Shown here in pieces: positions 17,669 to 26,793 of a DNA stretch of 64,000 bases. The translations under genes were made by a program, and so were the position numbers. Positions within the stretch are counted from its first letter, which is position 1. The number at the start of each line of letters is the position of its first letter. The notes under the pieces were generated by a model. The model was not told the origin of the DNA. It searched no databases and was given only the letters and a program-made list of their open reading frames with translations. The stretch comes from Limnohabitans sp. 103DPR2 (GTDB lineage Bacteria; Pseudomonadota; Gammaproteobacteria; Burkholderiales; Burkholderiaceae_C): contig NZ_CP011834.1 in assembly GCF_001412575.1 (NCBI RefSeq), positions 1,054,001 to 1,118,000 of the forward strand, in the 5' to 3' direction.

Positions 17669-18451
17669 ATGTCAAAAACTGTTTTAGAAATCAACCACTT
17701 AACCAAGCACTACGGGGGCGTGAAAGCGCTCACCGATGCGCATTTTCAGCTGTTGCCAGGGGAGCATGCAGCCATCGTGGGGGACAACGGTGCAGGCAAA
17801 AGCACCTTTGTGCGGCTCATCACCGGTGTGGAGCAACCCAACGAGGGCGACATCTTGCTGGAGGGCCAGAAGGTGAGTTTTGCATCGCCCTTGGACGCAC
17901 GGGATCAAGGCATTGAGACGGTGTACCAAACTTTGGCCTTGGCCGAAGACCTAGATGTGCCAGCCAATATTTTCTTGGGCCGTGAAATCACCCGCTTGAA
18001 CTTGGGCCCTCTGTCCATCTTGAACCACAAGGCCATGCGCGAACAATCGGCCAGCATGTTGGCCACCACGGGTGTGAAGATTCAAGACATGTCTGAAAGT
18101 TTGCGCGGCATGTCGGGCGGCCAGCGCCAATGTGTGGCCATTGCGCGTGCCGCAGGTTTTGCCAAGAAACTCATCATCTTGGACGAACCCACTGCGGCCT
18201 TGGGCGTACAAGAAACAGCGCGCGTGGAGCAGATCATCAAAGGGCTGAAGCAACAAGGCATACCCCTCATCATCATCAGCCACAACTTACGCCAAGTGTT
18301 TGACTTGGTCGATCGCATCTGGGTGTTCCGTCAGGGGCGCATCATTTGTAGCCGTCTCACACGTGAAACCAGCCCCGAAGAAATTGTGGGCTTGATCACC
18401 GGTGCCATCGATCCAGCGTCCTTGAAATCTGAAGCGAGCGTCGCATGTTGA
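17669..18451 (+). CDS. Sugar ABC transporter ATP-binding protein (single-domain, FrcA-like)
   Basis: A 260-residue ATPase with Walker A GDNGAGKS at 38-45, signature MSGGQ at 149-153 and Walker B LIILDEP at 169-175. Most ribose-type importers use a double ATPase of about 500 residues; the single 260-residue form is characteristic of FrcA-like systems. It powers the permease encoded on the opposite strand. ATG 17669 was chosen because the family begins with a few residues before LEINHLTKHYGG. Its end overlaps the FucU-like gene by 7 bases, so the two are coupled. Confidence 0.94.
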   Translation: MSKTVLEINHLTKHYGGVKALTDAHFQLLPGEHAAIVGDNGAGKSTFVRLITGVEQPNEGDILLEGQKVSFASPLDARDQGIETVYQTLALAEDLDVPANIFLGREITRLNLGPLSILNHKAMREQSASMLATTGVKIQDMSESLRGMSGGQRQCVAIARAAGFAKKLIILDEPTAALGVQETARVEQIIKGLKQQGIPLIIISHNLRQVFDLVDRIWVFRQGRIICSRLTRETSPEEIVGLITGAIDPASLKSEASVAC

Positions 18452-18885
18452 AAGGCATTGATCCACTGCTCACGCCAGAGTTGCTCATGCATTTGAGCGC
18501 CATGGGGCACGGCGAGTGGGTGGCTGTGGTGGATGCCAATTTCACCGCCGATTATTTGAGTCAGGGCAAGCCCGTGGTTCGCCTGCCTGGGCATTCACTT
18601 GAGCGTGTCTGCAAAGCTGTCTTGTCAGTCTTTCCATTAGCGGCAGATGTGGCGCAACCCGTGGCTTTCATGCGGGTGTGCAACAGTCCAGAAGGCCATG
18701 CTACGGAAGCGCAGCAAGCGGTGATTGATTTGGCGGTGGCGGAAGGTTTGCATCCATCACACGTCGAATCGGTGGAACGGTTTGCGTTTTACGACAAAAT
18801 CAAAAGCGCCAGTTTGCTGGTGCAAACCGGTGAAGGCACGGCCTACGGCAATGCGATGTTTTGTAAAGGTGTGATTCTGTTTTGA
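18445..18885 (+). CDS. RbsD/FucU family sugar mutarotase
   Basis: A 146-residue protein of the RbsD/FucU fold. It has MLKGIDPLLTPELLMHLSAMGHGEWVAVVDANF (catalytic-type His in MGHG) and, at the end, VQTGEGTAYGNAMFCKGVILF, which is the FucU-type C-terminus. These enzymes interconvert sugar anomers in the cytoplasm. Its placement between the transporter ATPase and the ROK regulator suggests it acts on the imported sugar. The 7-base overlap with the ATPase and 4-base overlap with the ROK gene make it the middle of a tight operon. Confidence 0.93.
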   Translation: MLKGIDPLLTPELLMHLSAMGHGEWVAVVDANFTADYLSQGKPVVRLPGHSLERVCKAVLSVFPLAADVAQPVAFMRVCNSPEGHATEAQQAVIDLAVAEGLHPSHVESVERFAFYDKIKSASLLVQTGEGTAYGNAMFCKGVILF

Positions 18886-20096
18886 ACAAAAGCGCTTCTT
18901 CTCACCGCATGCGGGGCTCCAACCATGTGGGCATGCGTCAGTTCAATGAGCGAATTGTGTTGCAAGCTATTCGCCACCACGGTGCCATTCCCAAAGCCGA
19001 TCTGGCGCGCTTGACCCAACTGTCAACCCAAACGGTGGCCATCATCGTGAGCCGTTTGATGGATGAAGGTTTGCTGCTCAAGCAAGCCCGCGTTCGCGGC
19101 AAGATTGGCCAACCCTCCGTGCCCTTGTCTTTGAACCCCGAAGGTGCGTTCAGCGTGGGCATTCAGGTGGGGCGTCGCAGTTTGGAGTTGTTGGTCGCCA
19201 ACTTTTGTGGCGAGCAAGTGCAGCGCATCGAAGTGCACTACGAATTCCCTGAACCCGATGCTTTGTTTGCTGCCATTGCCAAAGGTTTGAAAACGCTCGA
19301 AAAGCGCATGGGCGAACATTGGTCGCGTGTGGTCGGTGTGGGCTTGACTGCGCCTTTGTCGCTTCACAAATGGGCTGACCTGATGGGCGGTGAGGCCGCT
19401 CAAGCGCTGACGCGCTGGGAGCACATTGATCTGCAAGCGCAGGTTCAACAACTCACCAACTTGCCGGTGGTGTTTGCCAAAGACACCACGGCCGCGTGTG
19501 TGGCCGAACTGTTGCAAGGGCAGGGGCGACGCATTCGCAGTTTCTTGTATGTGTTTGTGGGCACCTTCATTGGGGGTGGTTTGGTCATGTCGGGCCACAT
19601 CGTGAATGGTGAACGAGGCAATGCTGGCGCCATCGGCTCTTTGCCTGTGGGTTTGTCAACAGAACGTTCAGGCATGCCACCGCAGCTTTTGCAAATGGCT
19701 TCGGGTTGGCAATTGGAGCAAGCTTTGATGGCGGCAGGGCATGACCCGTTGCTGGTGCATCAAGAAGACATCATGAACCCGAGTTATGAAGGTCTGACGC
19801 AGGCTTGGTTGGCACAAGCCAGCGAGTCCTTGGCCATGTCGGTGGCCACTTCTGCCGCCTTATTGGATTTGGATGCGGTGGTGTTAGACGGCTCTTTGGG
19901 TGAGCCCTTAATGACCGCCTTGATGGCCGCCACCCAAAAAAAGTTGGCGCAGTATCGTTTTGATGGCATTCATCAGCCAGCCCTGCTCAAAGGCCAGGTG
20001 GGTGCGCATGCGCGCGCGTTGGGTGGCGCCTTGTTGCCCATGCACAGTCAGTTTTTTCCAGACAAAGAAATTTTCTTGAAACAAGATCAGGGTTAA
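18882..20096 (+). CDS. ROK family transcriptional repressor
   Basis: A 404-residue regulator with an N-terminal winged HTH (about 20-85: FNERIVLQAIRHHGAIPKADLARLTQLSTQTVAIIVSR) and a ROK sugar-kinase-like domain. The phosphate-binding loop reads VGTFIGGGLV, and the CxCGxxGCxE zinc motif of true kinases is absent (GERGNAGAIG instead). It is therefore a sensor rather than a kinase. The start is TTG overlapping the TGA of the FucU-like gene; ATG 18909 is an alternative. It probably represses the two transporter units through the palindrome at 17564-17588. Confidence 0.92.
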   Translation: MNKSASSHRMRGSNHVGMRQFNERIVLQAIRHHGAIPKADLARLTQLSTQTVAIIVSRLMDEGLLLKQARVRGKIGQPSVPLSLNPEGAFSVGIQVGRRSLELLVANFCGEQVQRIEVHYEFPEPDALFAAIAKGLKTLEKRMGEHWSRVVGVGLTAPLSLHKWADLMGGEAAQALTRWEHIDLQAQVQQLTNLPVVFAKDTTAACVAELLQGQGRRIRSFLYVFVGTFIGGGLVMSGHIVNGERGNAGAIGSLPVGLSTERSGMPPQLLQMASGWQLEQALMAAGHDPLLVHQEDIMNPSYEGLTQAWLAQASESLAMSVATSAALLDLDAVVLDGSLGEPLMTALMAATQKKLAQYRFDGIHQPALLKGQVGAHARALGGALLPMHSQFFPDKEIFLKQDQG

Positions 20097-20118
20097 TTTC
20101 GGAAAGCAAATTCATCTT

Positions 20119-21081
20119 TCAAGATCGACTGCTTTTCAGTTTGTGGTGTTGCTGGCAAAAATCCCTCAGAAAGTTGGCAACCGATTGCGTGGCCAATGAG
20201 GCATCTCTTTCGGGCAACAACAAACCCAAGGGGTCAAACGGAAGTTTCTCTTTCAAATTGACCGTGGTCAGTTGCTGTGCATTTTTCAATTGCTGAAAAA
20301 CACTGGCGGGCACCAGCGTCAGCAGCGGCCTTTGCTGCATCATGGCCCAGGTCATGGACGACACCCGCGTGATCACGTGGCAGGTGTTGGGCGTGAATTT
20401 GTACTGTTGACTGAGTGCTTCGAATTTTTCGCGTGCGGCTGAACCGATGGGGGACAAGACCCAAGTTTCTTGGCTCAATTCTTTCCATGTCACTTTGGAC
20501 TTTTTGGCGAGGCGGTGTGAGGGGTTGCAGACCACCACAAATTCATCGGCCATCAAAGCTTGAAACTGCCAGCCTGCAGGGCTTTGTGCGGGCTGGCGGC
20601 AGACCCCTATGTCAATGTCGCCTTGGTTGATGGACGCAAACTGTTCGTTCAGTTCGGCTTCGTGAATGTGCAGCTGAATGCCCGGAAATTGGGCATTCAA
20701 AGCTGGCACAGCCTCTACCAACAAGCCATTGATGCCTGCGGTTGAGGCTTTGATGCGCACCACGCCTTGCCCCAGGGTGGACCTGTCGGCAATCGCCTCT
20801 GCACTGGTGCTCAAGCCCAATAAGCATTGCCGAGCCATTGGCAACAAATCTTGGCAGGCCTGTGTAGGCAAGACGCCACGCGCATGTCGGTGAAACAGTT
20901 TCACTTCCAACAATTCCTCCAAGTCGGCCAGTAACTGCGTCACGCCAGGTTGGGTCATGCCAATGGACTCAGCGGTGCGCTTGACGCTGCCCAGTTCAGT
21001 GAGACGAACCAAAACTTCGAAATGTCGAAACCTGGCTTTGGACATCAGGCGGTTGAGCAGAACTTTGGCGGAAATTGACAT
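20119..21081 (-). CDS. LysR family transcriptional regulator
   Basis: A 320-residue regulator with an N-terminal HTH (about 12-72: KARFRHFEVLVRLTELGSVKRTAESIGMTQPGVTQLLADLEELL) and a substrate-binding effector domain. It resembles GbpR/CbbR-like 'pca/gallate' LysR types in its HFEVLVRLTELGSVKRTAE opening. The start at 21081 (MSISAK) or the internal ATG at 21045 (MSKARF) are both possible; neither has a strong ribosome site. It is divergent from the Bug-type binding-protein operon and is its likely regulator. It sits tail-to-tail with the ROK gene. Confidence 0.93.
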   Translation of the reverse strand: MSISAKVLLNRLMSKARFRHFEVLVRLTELGSVKRTAESIGMTQPGVTQLLADLEELLEVKLFHRHARGVLPTQACQDLLPMARQCLLGLSTSAEAIADRSTLGQGVVRIKASTAGINGLLVEAVPALNAQFPGIQLHIHEAELNEQFASINQGDIDIGVCRQPAQSPAGWQFQALMADEFVVVCNPSHRLAKKSKVTWKELSQETWVLSPIGSAAREKFEALSQQYKFTPNTCHVITRVSSMTWAMMQQRPLLTLVPASVFQQLKNAQQLTTVNLKEKLPFDPLGLLLPERDASLATQSVANFLRDFCQQHHKLKSSRS

Positions 21082-21096
21082 ATCAGTGTTACTTAT

Positions 21097-21105
21097 ACCT
21101 AAGGT
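21097..21105. promoter_or_regulatory. Small palindrome in the LysR/Bug divergent promoter region
   Basis: ACCT-A-AGGT lies midway between the divergent starts at 21081 and 21170. The short palindrome could be half of a LysR site. The evidence is weak: one short match with no second copy. Confidence 0.25.
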
Positions 21106-21169
21106 GCCAATTCTATTTCTCTTCGAGCAAATAGCACTCCACAATGCGTCAAAACAAAAGGAGACTCCC

Positions 21170-22162
21170 ATGACACTGACCCGTCGAAAACTAAGCGCCG
21201 CCTTGGCAGCAGGCATTGCCAGCACTTGGGGTGCTGGCGTGGCTTGGGCGCAGAGCTATCCGCAAAAAGCAGTCAAGCTGGTGGTGGGCTCACCCCCAGG
21301 TGGACCTTCAGACTTTTTGGCGCGTGTCTTGGCCGATTCGATTGGGCCCGGCATGGGGCAAAACTTCATTGTTGAGAACAAGCCAGGCGCCAGTGGCATG
21401 CCTGCGGCTGATCAGGTGGTCAAGGGCGTTGCCGATGGCCATCAGTTGCTGATTTCTGGCCCAGCATCTATTGTGGTGATGCCGCACATGTTCTCCAAAA
21501 TCACCTACGACCCGATGCGGGAGTTGGTGCCAGTCACCATGTTGGGTGCAGGCGCATTTGTGCTGGTTGTGCATCCTTCGGTTAAGGCCAATAACGTCAA
21601 AGATTTGATTGCCCTGGCCAAAGCCAATCCCAATCAGCTCACTTATGGATCTGGTGGCAATGGTTCATCGGGCCATTTGTGCACAGAGTATTTCAATGGC
21701 CTAGCGGGCGTCAAAATGACGCACATCCCCTACAAGGGCGACGGCCAGGCGGTGGTCGATTTGTTGGCCGGTCAGATTCAAGTGATGTTCACCGCCCCCA
21801 ATGTGGCCATGGCCCATGTGAAGTCAGGCAAGCTGCGTTTGCTGGCGGTGACCACCAAAGAACGCGTCAGTTCCATGCCCGACATCGCAACAGTGCACGA
21901 GATGGGTGTGAAAGATTTTGAGTACCTCGGCTGGATCATTGTCTTTGCACCTGCCGCCACGCCGCCTGCTGTGGTGGATCAACTGTCAAGCGCATGGTTG
22001 AAGGTGAAGAACACGCCCGCCATTGCGCAAAAACTCAACGAGTTGGCCATGGCCGCACCAGAGCGTTACAGCGCGCGCCCCGCTCTGCAAGACTTTGTCA
22101 AATCTGAATACGTCCGCTTGGGCAAACTCATCAAAGACAACAACATCAAGTCAGAGGTTTGA
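21170..22162 (+). CDS. Bug-family (TctC-like) periplasmic solute-binding protein (first copy)
   Basis: A 330-residue protein with a signal peptide ending GVAWAQ, preceded by twin Arg (LTRRKLS), and the Bug fold: YPQKAVKLVVGSPPGGPSDFLARVLAD, VENKPGASGMPAADQVVKG and YGSGGNGSSGHLCTEYFN. Bug proteins bind carboxylates, amino acids or related small acids; Burkholderiales carry many without the TctA/TctB membrane partners, as here. GGAGA at 21160-21164 supports ATG 21170. It is followed with 2 bases spacing by a hydrolase gene. The operon logic suggests that its ligand is processed by the hydrolase, oxidase and amidase downstream. Confidence 0.93.
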   Translation: MTLTRRKLSAALAAGIASTWGAGVAWAQSYPQKAVKLVVGSPPGGPSDFLARVLADSIGPGMGQNFIVENKPGASGMPAADQVVKGVADGHQLLISGPASIVVMPHMFSKITYDPMRELVPVTMLGAGAFVLVVHPSVKANNVKDLIALAKANPNQLTYGSGGNGSSGHLCTEYFNGLAGVKMTHIPYKGDGQAVVDLLAGQIQVMFTAPNVAMAHVKSGKLRLLAVTTKERVSSMPDIATVHEMGVKDFEYLGWIIVFAPAATPPAVVDQLSSAWLKVKNTPAIAQKLNELAMAAPERYSARPALQDFVKSEYVRLGKLIKDNNIKSEV

Positions 22163-22164
22163 AC

Positions 22165-23016
22165 GTGAGCTTTGAATCTTTGGCTGTGCAGCGATGGGCT
22201 TTGCCCAATGGTATCGAGTTGCACGGCGTGCGCGCAGGCAATGGCGTGCCTCTCATCTTCATTCATGGCGCCATGGGCGATTGGCGTTCATGGGAAGCGC
22301 AGTGGTCTGCTTTTACAGCGCACTTTGATTGCATTTCTTACAGCCGTCGGTTCAGTTTTCCCAATCAGAACCATCAACCCTCGCCGCACCATTCGGCGTT
22401 GGACGAAGCACAAGACCTTGTGCATTTGTTGAACTTGCTCAACATTGACAAGGCCATCTTGGTGGGCAGCTCTTATGGCGGCTTTACGGCTTTGGCCCTT
22501 GCGGTTCAAGCGCCACAACGCATTCAAGCGCTGGTGGCCGTTGAGCCGCCCATGATGAAGTATGCGTATTTCACACCCGAAGGCCGAGACATTGCCGACG
22601 CATTTCGAACAGGCACCATTGAACCTGCCAACGCCGCGTTCAGAGAGGGTGACGATGTGCTTGCAGCGCAAATCATGACAGGTGGCATCAATGGTGCGAC
22701 CTCCGCAGTGGCGTCGGGTGCGGCCATGGAAAAGCGTTTGCAGAATTTGCAAGCCATGAAAATGATCGCGTTGTCGAGCGATGAGTTTCCGCTCATTCCG
22801 CCTGAACAATTGGCGGCTTTGCCGATGCCTGTGCTGTTGATGTCAGGGTTGAATACGCAGCCTGTGCACAAGGCCATCTTCGACAACGTGGTCGTCGCGA
22901 TGCCCAACGCCAAAGCGGTGCGTGTGGCCGGTGCCGGTCATGGCGTCAGTCGAGAGCAAGCGGCATTTTTCAACACCACGGTGTTGGCTTTTTTGGCAGA
23001 ATCCTCGACGCTTTGA
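22165..23016 (+). CDS. Alpha/beta hydrolase
   Basis: A 283-residue cytoplasmic hydrolase. The oxyanion region is FIHGAMGDWRSWEAQW, the nucleophile elbow is G-S-S-Y-G (Ser about 103) and the catalytic His lies in GAGHGVSRE near the C-terminus. The GTG at 22165 has AGAGG 8 bases upstream; TTG at 22159 overlaps the previous stop and is also possible. The family covers esterases, lactonases and amidases, so the substrate cannot be named. It belongs to the Bug/oxidase/amidase operon. Confidence 0.88.
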   Translation: MSFESLAVQRWALPNGIELHGVRAGNGVPLIFIHGAMGDWRSWEAQWSAFTAHFDCISYSRRFSFPNQNHQPSPHHSALDEAQDLVHLLNLLNIDKAILVGSSYGGFTALALAVQAPQRIQALVAVEPPMMKYAYFTPEGRDIADAFRTGTIEPANAAFREGDDVLAAQIMTGGINGATSAVASGAAMEKRLQNLQAMKMIALSSDEFPLIPPEQLAALPMPVLLMSGLNTQPVHKAIFDNVVVAMPNAKAVRVAGAGHGVSREQAAFFNTTVLAFLAESSTL

Positions 23017-23113
23017 ATTGGCTGCGCAGGGCTGCTCAAATGCGGGGTTTCTTGGCTCATAATTTGGCCATGAAGATTCTGAACACAGCGCTTTTCATCC
23101 GCCAAGGCAAGTC

Positions 23114-24250
23114 ATGACAACGCCCCTTTATGACTTTGCCATTGTGGGCGGCGGGATGGCCGGGGCTTCTGTCGCGTATCGCTTGGCACCTTCAGCGTCG
23201 GTTGTGTTGTTGGAGCGAGAGTCACAGCCTGGCTATCACACCACGGGTCGGTCGGCTGCCATGTTCATGGAGAGTTATGGGCCACCCGGTGTGCGAGCCT
23301 TGACGCGTGCCAGCCGGCAGTTTTATACAGCACCACCGCCACAGTTTTCAGCGCATTCATTGCTCAGCCCTAGGGGCGCACTGTATGTGGCTCAACAAGA
23401 CCAAGCGGAAGCTTTAAGACACGTCGCCGAAGAGTTGGGACAAAGCATTCCCAACCTCGCACATTTGTCAGCTCAACAAACCTTGGCGCTGGCGCCTTGC
23501 CTCAAACCCGATCAGCTGCTTGGCGCCTTGTGGGACCCCGACTCACAAGACATTGATGTCAATGCACTGCTTCAAGGATTTCTCAAAGGTTTTCAAAAAG
23601 AAGGCGGCCACTTGCAGTGCAATGCCGAAATGGTCGAAGCGAAATTTGTGCAAGATCATTGGTGTCTACGACTACAAAATGGTACCGAAGTGCGTGCCAA
23701 ATGTGTGGTCAATGCCAGCGGTGCATGGGGTGATGCTGTTGCCAGCATTGTGGGCGCCAAACCGATTGGCTTGGTGCCACGCCGACGAAGTGCTTTTACC
23801 TTCAAAGCGCCGGAGGGCACTGACACCAAAGCATGGCCAGCAATTGTCGGCATTGAAGAAGACTGGTATTTCAAACCCGATGCCGGTCAGCTGTTTGGCT
23901 CGCCTGCCAATGCAGACGACACCTTTGCGCACGACGTCTTGCCAGAGGACATGGACATTGCGCTGGGCATCGACCGCATCATGGCCGCGACAAATTTGAA
24001 CATCCATCGGCCCACCAGCACCTGGGCGGGCTTGCGCACATTTGCCCCAGACGGCGAAATGGTAATTGGCTTTGACGATGCTTGTCCTCAATTCTTTTGG
24101 TTGGTAGGGCAGGGCGGCTACGGCATTCAAAGTGCAGCGGGCTATTCCAGTTTGGCAGCATGTTTGCTTCAGCAGCAAGTTATCACCCCTGAGCTTGAAG
24201 CATGCGGCGTCGATGCCAGCATGTTTTACGTCCAACGATTGAGAAAATAA
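23114..24250 (+). CDS. FAD-dependent oxidoreductase of the D-amino-acid/glycine oxidase (DAO) family
   Basis: A 378-residue flavoprotein with the dinucleotide motif DFAIVGGGMAGASVAYRL at the N-terminus, ERESQPGYHTTGRSAAMF (FAD and substrate region), VVNASGAWGD in the middle, and GLRTFAPDGEMVIGF...GQGGYGIQSAAGYS near the C-terminus. Such enzymes oxidise amines, D-amino acids or glycine derivatives. The ATG overlaps the stop of a possible 15-codon reading frame (23070-23117). It lies about 100 bases after the hydrolase, with a possible own promoter (CATAAT at 23058-23063). Confidence 0.92.
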   Translation: MTTPLYDFAIVGGGMAGASVAYRLAPSASVVLLERESQPGYHTTGRSAAMFMESYGPPGVRALTRASRQFYTAPPPQFSAHSLLSPRGALYVAQQDQAEALRHVAEELGQSIPNLAHLSAQQTLALAPCLKPDQLLGALWDPDSQDIDVNALLQGFLKGFQKEGGHLQCNAEMVEAKFVQDHWCLRLQNGTEVRAKCVVNASGAWGDAVASIVGAKPIGLVPRRRSAFTFKAPEGTDTKAWPAIVGIEEDWYFKPDAGQLFGSPANADDTFAHDVLPEDMDIALGIDRIMAATNLNIHRPTSTWAGLRTFAPDGEMVIGFDDACPQFFWLVGQGGYGIQSAAGYSSLAACLLQQQVITPELEACGVDASMFYVQRLRK

Positions 24251-24262
24251 AAGGAGACGACT

Positions 24263-25270
24263 TTGAACAATTCAAAACGACAATGGCTGCAAACCAGCCT
24301 GCATGGCTTGGTGATCAGCGCATTCACAATGGGTGCACTCAGCACCGTCACTGGCGCCATGGCCCAAGCGGCCTACCCCAGCAAACCGATCAGTCTGGTG
24401 GTGCCATACCCACCGGGTGGTGCCACTGACATCATTGGTCGCATCATGGCGCAGGCCATGACCAAAAGCTTGGGTCAGCCGGTTGTGGTTGAAAACAAAG
24501 CGGGTGCAGGCACGGTCATCGGTGCAGCCGAAGTGGCGCAAGCACAAGCGGATGGTTACACCTTGTTGATCAGCTCCAACACTACCTTCACGGTCAATCC
24601 TGCCATCAAGGTCAAATTGCCTTATGACCCCGCTAAGAATTTTGAATCGGTGGCCGGCATTGGATCGTCGCCTTTGGTGTTATTGGCCAACCCCAATGTA
24701 CCTGTGAAAACTGTGAAAGAGCTTGTCGCTGCAGCCAACCAGCCCAGCGCCAAGTTTGCCTTTGGTTCATTCGGCAGTGGCACCACATCGCATTTGGCGG
24801 GTGAGATGTTCAAGTACATGGCGGGTGTGGACATTTTGCATGTGCCTTACAAAGGCAGCGCGCCGGCCATGACCGATTTGATTGGTGGTCAAATTCAGTT
24901 CACTTTTGACACCAATGTCGCTGCGCTTCCCATGTTGCGCGCAGGCAAAGTCAAAGCCATTGCGGTCACCTCTGCACAGCGCTCATCGACCTTGCCCGAA
25001 GTGCCCACCATTGCTGAGGCGGGCTACCCTGGCTATGAAATGGTGCCGTGGATTGTGATCGTGGCGCCACGAGGACTGCCCAAGGCTGTGAGTCAAAAGT
25101 TAACCAATACCATCCAGGACATTCTGAAAGATCCCAACTCAAAACGTGATTTGGAGCGCGCTGGTTTAGAAGTGGCATTTGAAGCACCGCAGTCTTACGA
25201 CAAACGCGTGGCCACCGAATTGCCACTGCTTCGTGCGTATGTGCACCGCGCCAAAATCACGGCGGACTGA
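24263..25270 (+). CDS. Bug-family (TctC-like) periplasmic solute-binding protein (second copy)
   Basis: A 335-residue Bug protein with a signal peptide ending GAMAQA and the motifs YPSKPISLVVPYPPGGATDIIGRIMAQ, VVENKAGAGTVIGAAEVAQA and FGSFGSGTTSHLAGEMFK. The start is TTG at 24263, with AAGGAG at 24251-24256 and correct spacing; no ATG fits. It differs clearly from the first Bug copy, so the operon may use two related ligands. The amidase gene follows after 2 bases. No TctA or TctB genes are near, so the membrane part must be elsewhere or the protein has a sensing role. Confidence 0.93.
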   Translation: MNNSKRQWLQTSLHGLVISAFTMGALSTVTGAMAQAAYPSKPISLVVPYPPGGATDIIGRIMAQAMTKSLGQPVVVENKAGAGTVIGAAEVAQAQADGYTLLISSNTTFTVNPAIKVKLPYDPAKNFESVAGIGSSPLVLLANPNVPVKTVKELVAAANQPSAKFAFGSFGSGTTSHLAGEMFKYMAGVDILHVPYKGSAPAMTDLIGGQIQFTFDTNVAALPMLRAGKVKAIAVTSAQRSSTLPEVPTIAEAGYPGYEMVPWIVIVAPRGLPKAVSQKLTNTIQDILKDPNSKRDLERAGLEVAFEAPQSYDKRVATELPLLRAYVHRAKITAD

Positions 25271-25272
25271 CC

Positions 25273-26757
25273 ATGACACTTGTTGAAAAATCTGCTGTCG
25301 AATTGCGTGCCCTGATTCGCAGCAAAGAACTGTCACCCGTCGAGTTAATGGACGCGTGCATTGCGCGCATTGAAGCACTCAATCCACACATCAATGCTGT
25401 CACGGCCACAGACTTTGAGCGTGCCCGAGCGACCGCCAAGCAGGCAGAAGCCCAGGTCATGCAGCAAGCTGAGTTACCCTTGCTGCTCGGCTTGCCCATG
25501 GGCGTGAAGGATTTGCAAGAGACGGCCGGCTTGCTCACCACCTACGGTAACGTTGGTTTGCGCGGCAATGTGCCCAAAGCCGACAACAGTTATGTGGCCA
25601 AGTTGAAACAAGCGGGTGCCATCGTCACCGCCAAAACCAATGTGCCTGACATGGGCGCCGGCGCGAACTCGCGCAACCCGGTGTGGGGTGCGACAGGCAA
25701 TCCTTTCAATCCTGCACTCAATGCAGGGGGCTCTTCGGGGGGCTCTGCGGCCGCTTTGGCCGTCGACATGTTTCCCATTTGCACAGGTTCTGACACCGGC
25801 GGCTCGTTGCGCATTCCTGCTGCACTGTGCGGCATTGTGGGCCTGCGGCCTTCACCAGGTGCGGTGGCCAATGACACCCGAGCCTTAGGATGGTCTGCCA
25901 TTTCGGTGTTGGGCCCCATGGCACGTTCAGTGGACGACGCCGCGCTCATGATGGCCGCATCTTTAGGCGCAGATCCGATGGACCCCTTGTCTTACGACCT
26001 GAGCCCTGGCCCTTTCTGGCCCTTGCCAGAAGTGGATGTGTCGCAACTTCGCATTGGCTATACGGAAGACTTTGACTTGTGCCATGTTGACCCTGGCATT
26101 CGCGAAGAATTTCGCAAACGAATCAATGCCATCAAACCTTTGGTAAAACGTTGCGAACCAGTTTCGTTTGAGGTGGCGCATGCGCACCGCACCTTTGATG
26201 TGTTGCGCGCCGAAAGTTTCTTTGCCGCCTTTGGTGACCCCGTCAAAAACCCGCCCGACACCCTCGGTCCCAACGTTCGCGCCAACCTGGCCATCGCCGA
26301 GCAAATTTCTTTGGGCGATCGGGCCATGGCGCATTTGGCGCAAACGCAATTGATGCGTCAGTTTGCCAAGAAGTTTCAAGATTTTGATTTGATCATTGCG
26401 CCTAACACACCTTTGTCACCCTTTCCTTGGACTGAGTTGTATGCCAAGGAAGTGGCCGGGCATGCCATGAACAATTACTACCATTGGCTAGAGTTGACCT
26501 ATGTGGTGACCCTGGCCACCAACCCGGCTTTGGCATTGCCATGCGGTGTTGATCTGAATGGCATGCCTTTTGGCTTGCAATTGATTGGTGAGTTGCGACA
26601 AGACGCTAAGTTATTGGCCATGTCCCACGCACTGGAAATGGCGTTGGCTTCGAACAAAGCCACCGCAAGGCCAAAACCAGATCAAGATCGCTTACGTCAA
26701 TCGTCGGTCAACCTGAAAGACATCGTGACGCACCCTCCGATTTTGAAGTCTTCATAA
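25273..26757 (+). CDS. Amidase (amidase signature family)
   Basis: A 494-residue hydrolase with the Ser-cisSer-Lys triad: Lys79 in GVKDLQE, cis-Ser154 in GGSSGGSAAA and nucleophile Ser178 in GSDTGGSLRIPA. This spacing equals that of GatA, but with no gatB/gatC neighbours and a divergent C-terminal part it is a catabolic amidase rather than the tRNA amidotransferase. It probably releases ammonia from an amide brought in by the Bug proteins. It is last in the operon; no clear hairpin follows before the convergent membrane gene. Confidence 0.93.
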   Translation: MTLVEKSAVELRALIRSKELSPVELMDACIARIEALNPHINAVTATDFERARATAKQAEAQVMQQAELPLLLGLPMGVKDLQETAGLLTTYGNVGLRGNVPKADNSYVAKLKQAGAIVTAKTNVPDMGAGANSRNPVWGATGNPFNPALNAGGSSGGSAAALAVDMFPICTGSDTGGSLRIPAALCGIVGLRPSPGAVANDTRALGWSAISVLGPMARSVDDAALMMAASLGADPMDPLSYDLSPGPFWPLPEVDVSQLRIGYTEDFDLCHVDPGIREEFRKRINAIKPLVKRCEPVSFEVAHAHRTFDVLRAESFFAAFGDPVKNPPDTLGPNVRANLAIAEQISLGDRAMAHLAQTQLMRQFAKKFQDFDLIIAPNTPLSPFPWTELYAKEVAGHAMNNYYHWLELTYVVTLATNPALALPCGVDLNGMPFGLQLIGELRQDAKLLAMSHALEMALASNKATARPKPDQDRLRQSSVNLKDIVTHPPILKSS

Positions 26758-26793
26758 TTTGACCTAAAGTCCACAGAGGCGAATCTGAGCTGC

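Noticed and set aside
26758..26793. Terminator between the amidase and HTTM-like genes
   Set aside because: No stem followed by a T-run could be found in the 36 bases between the convergent genes.
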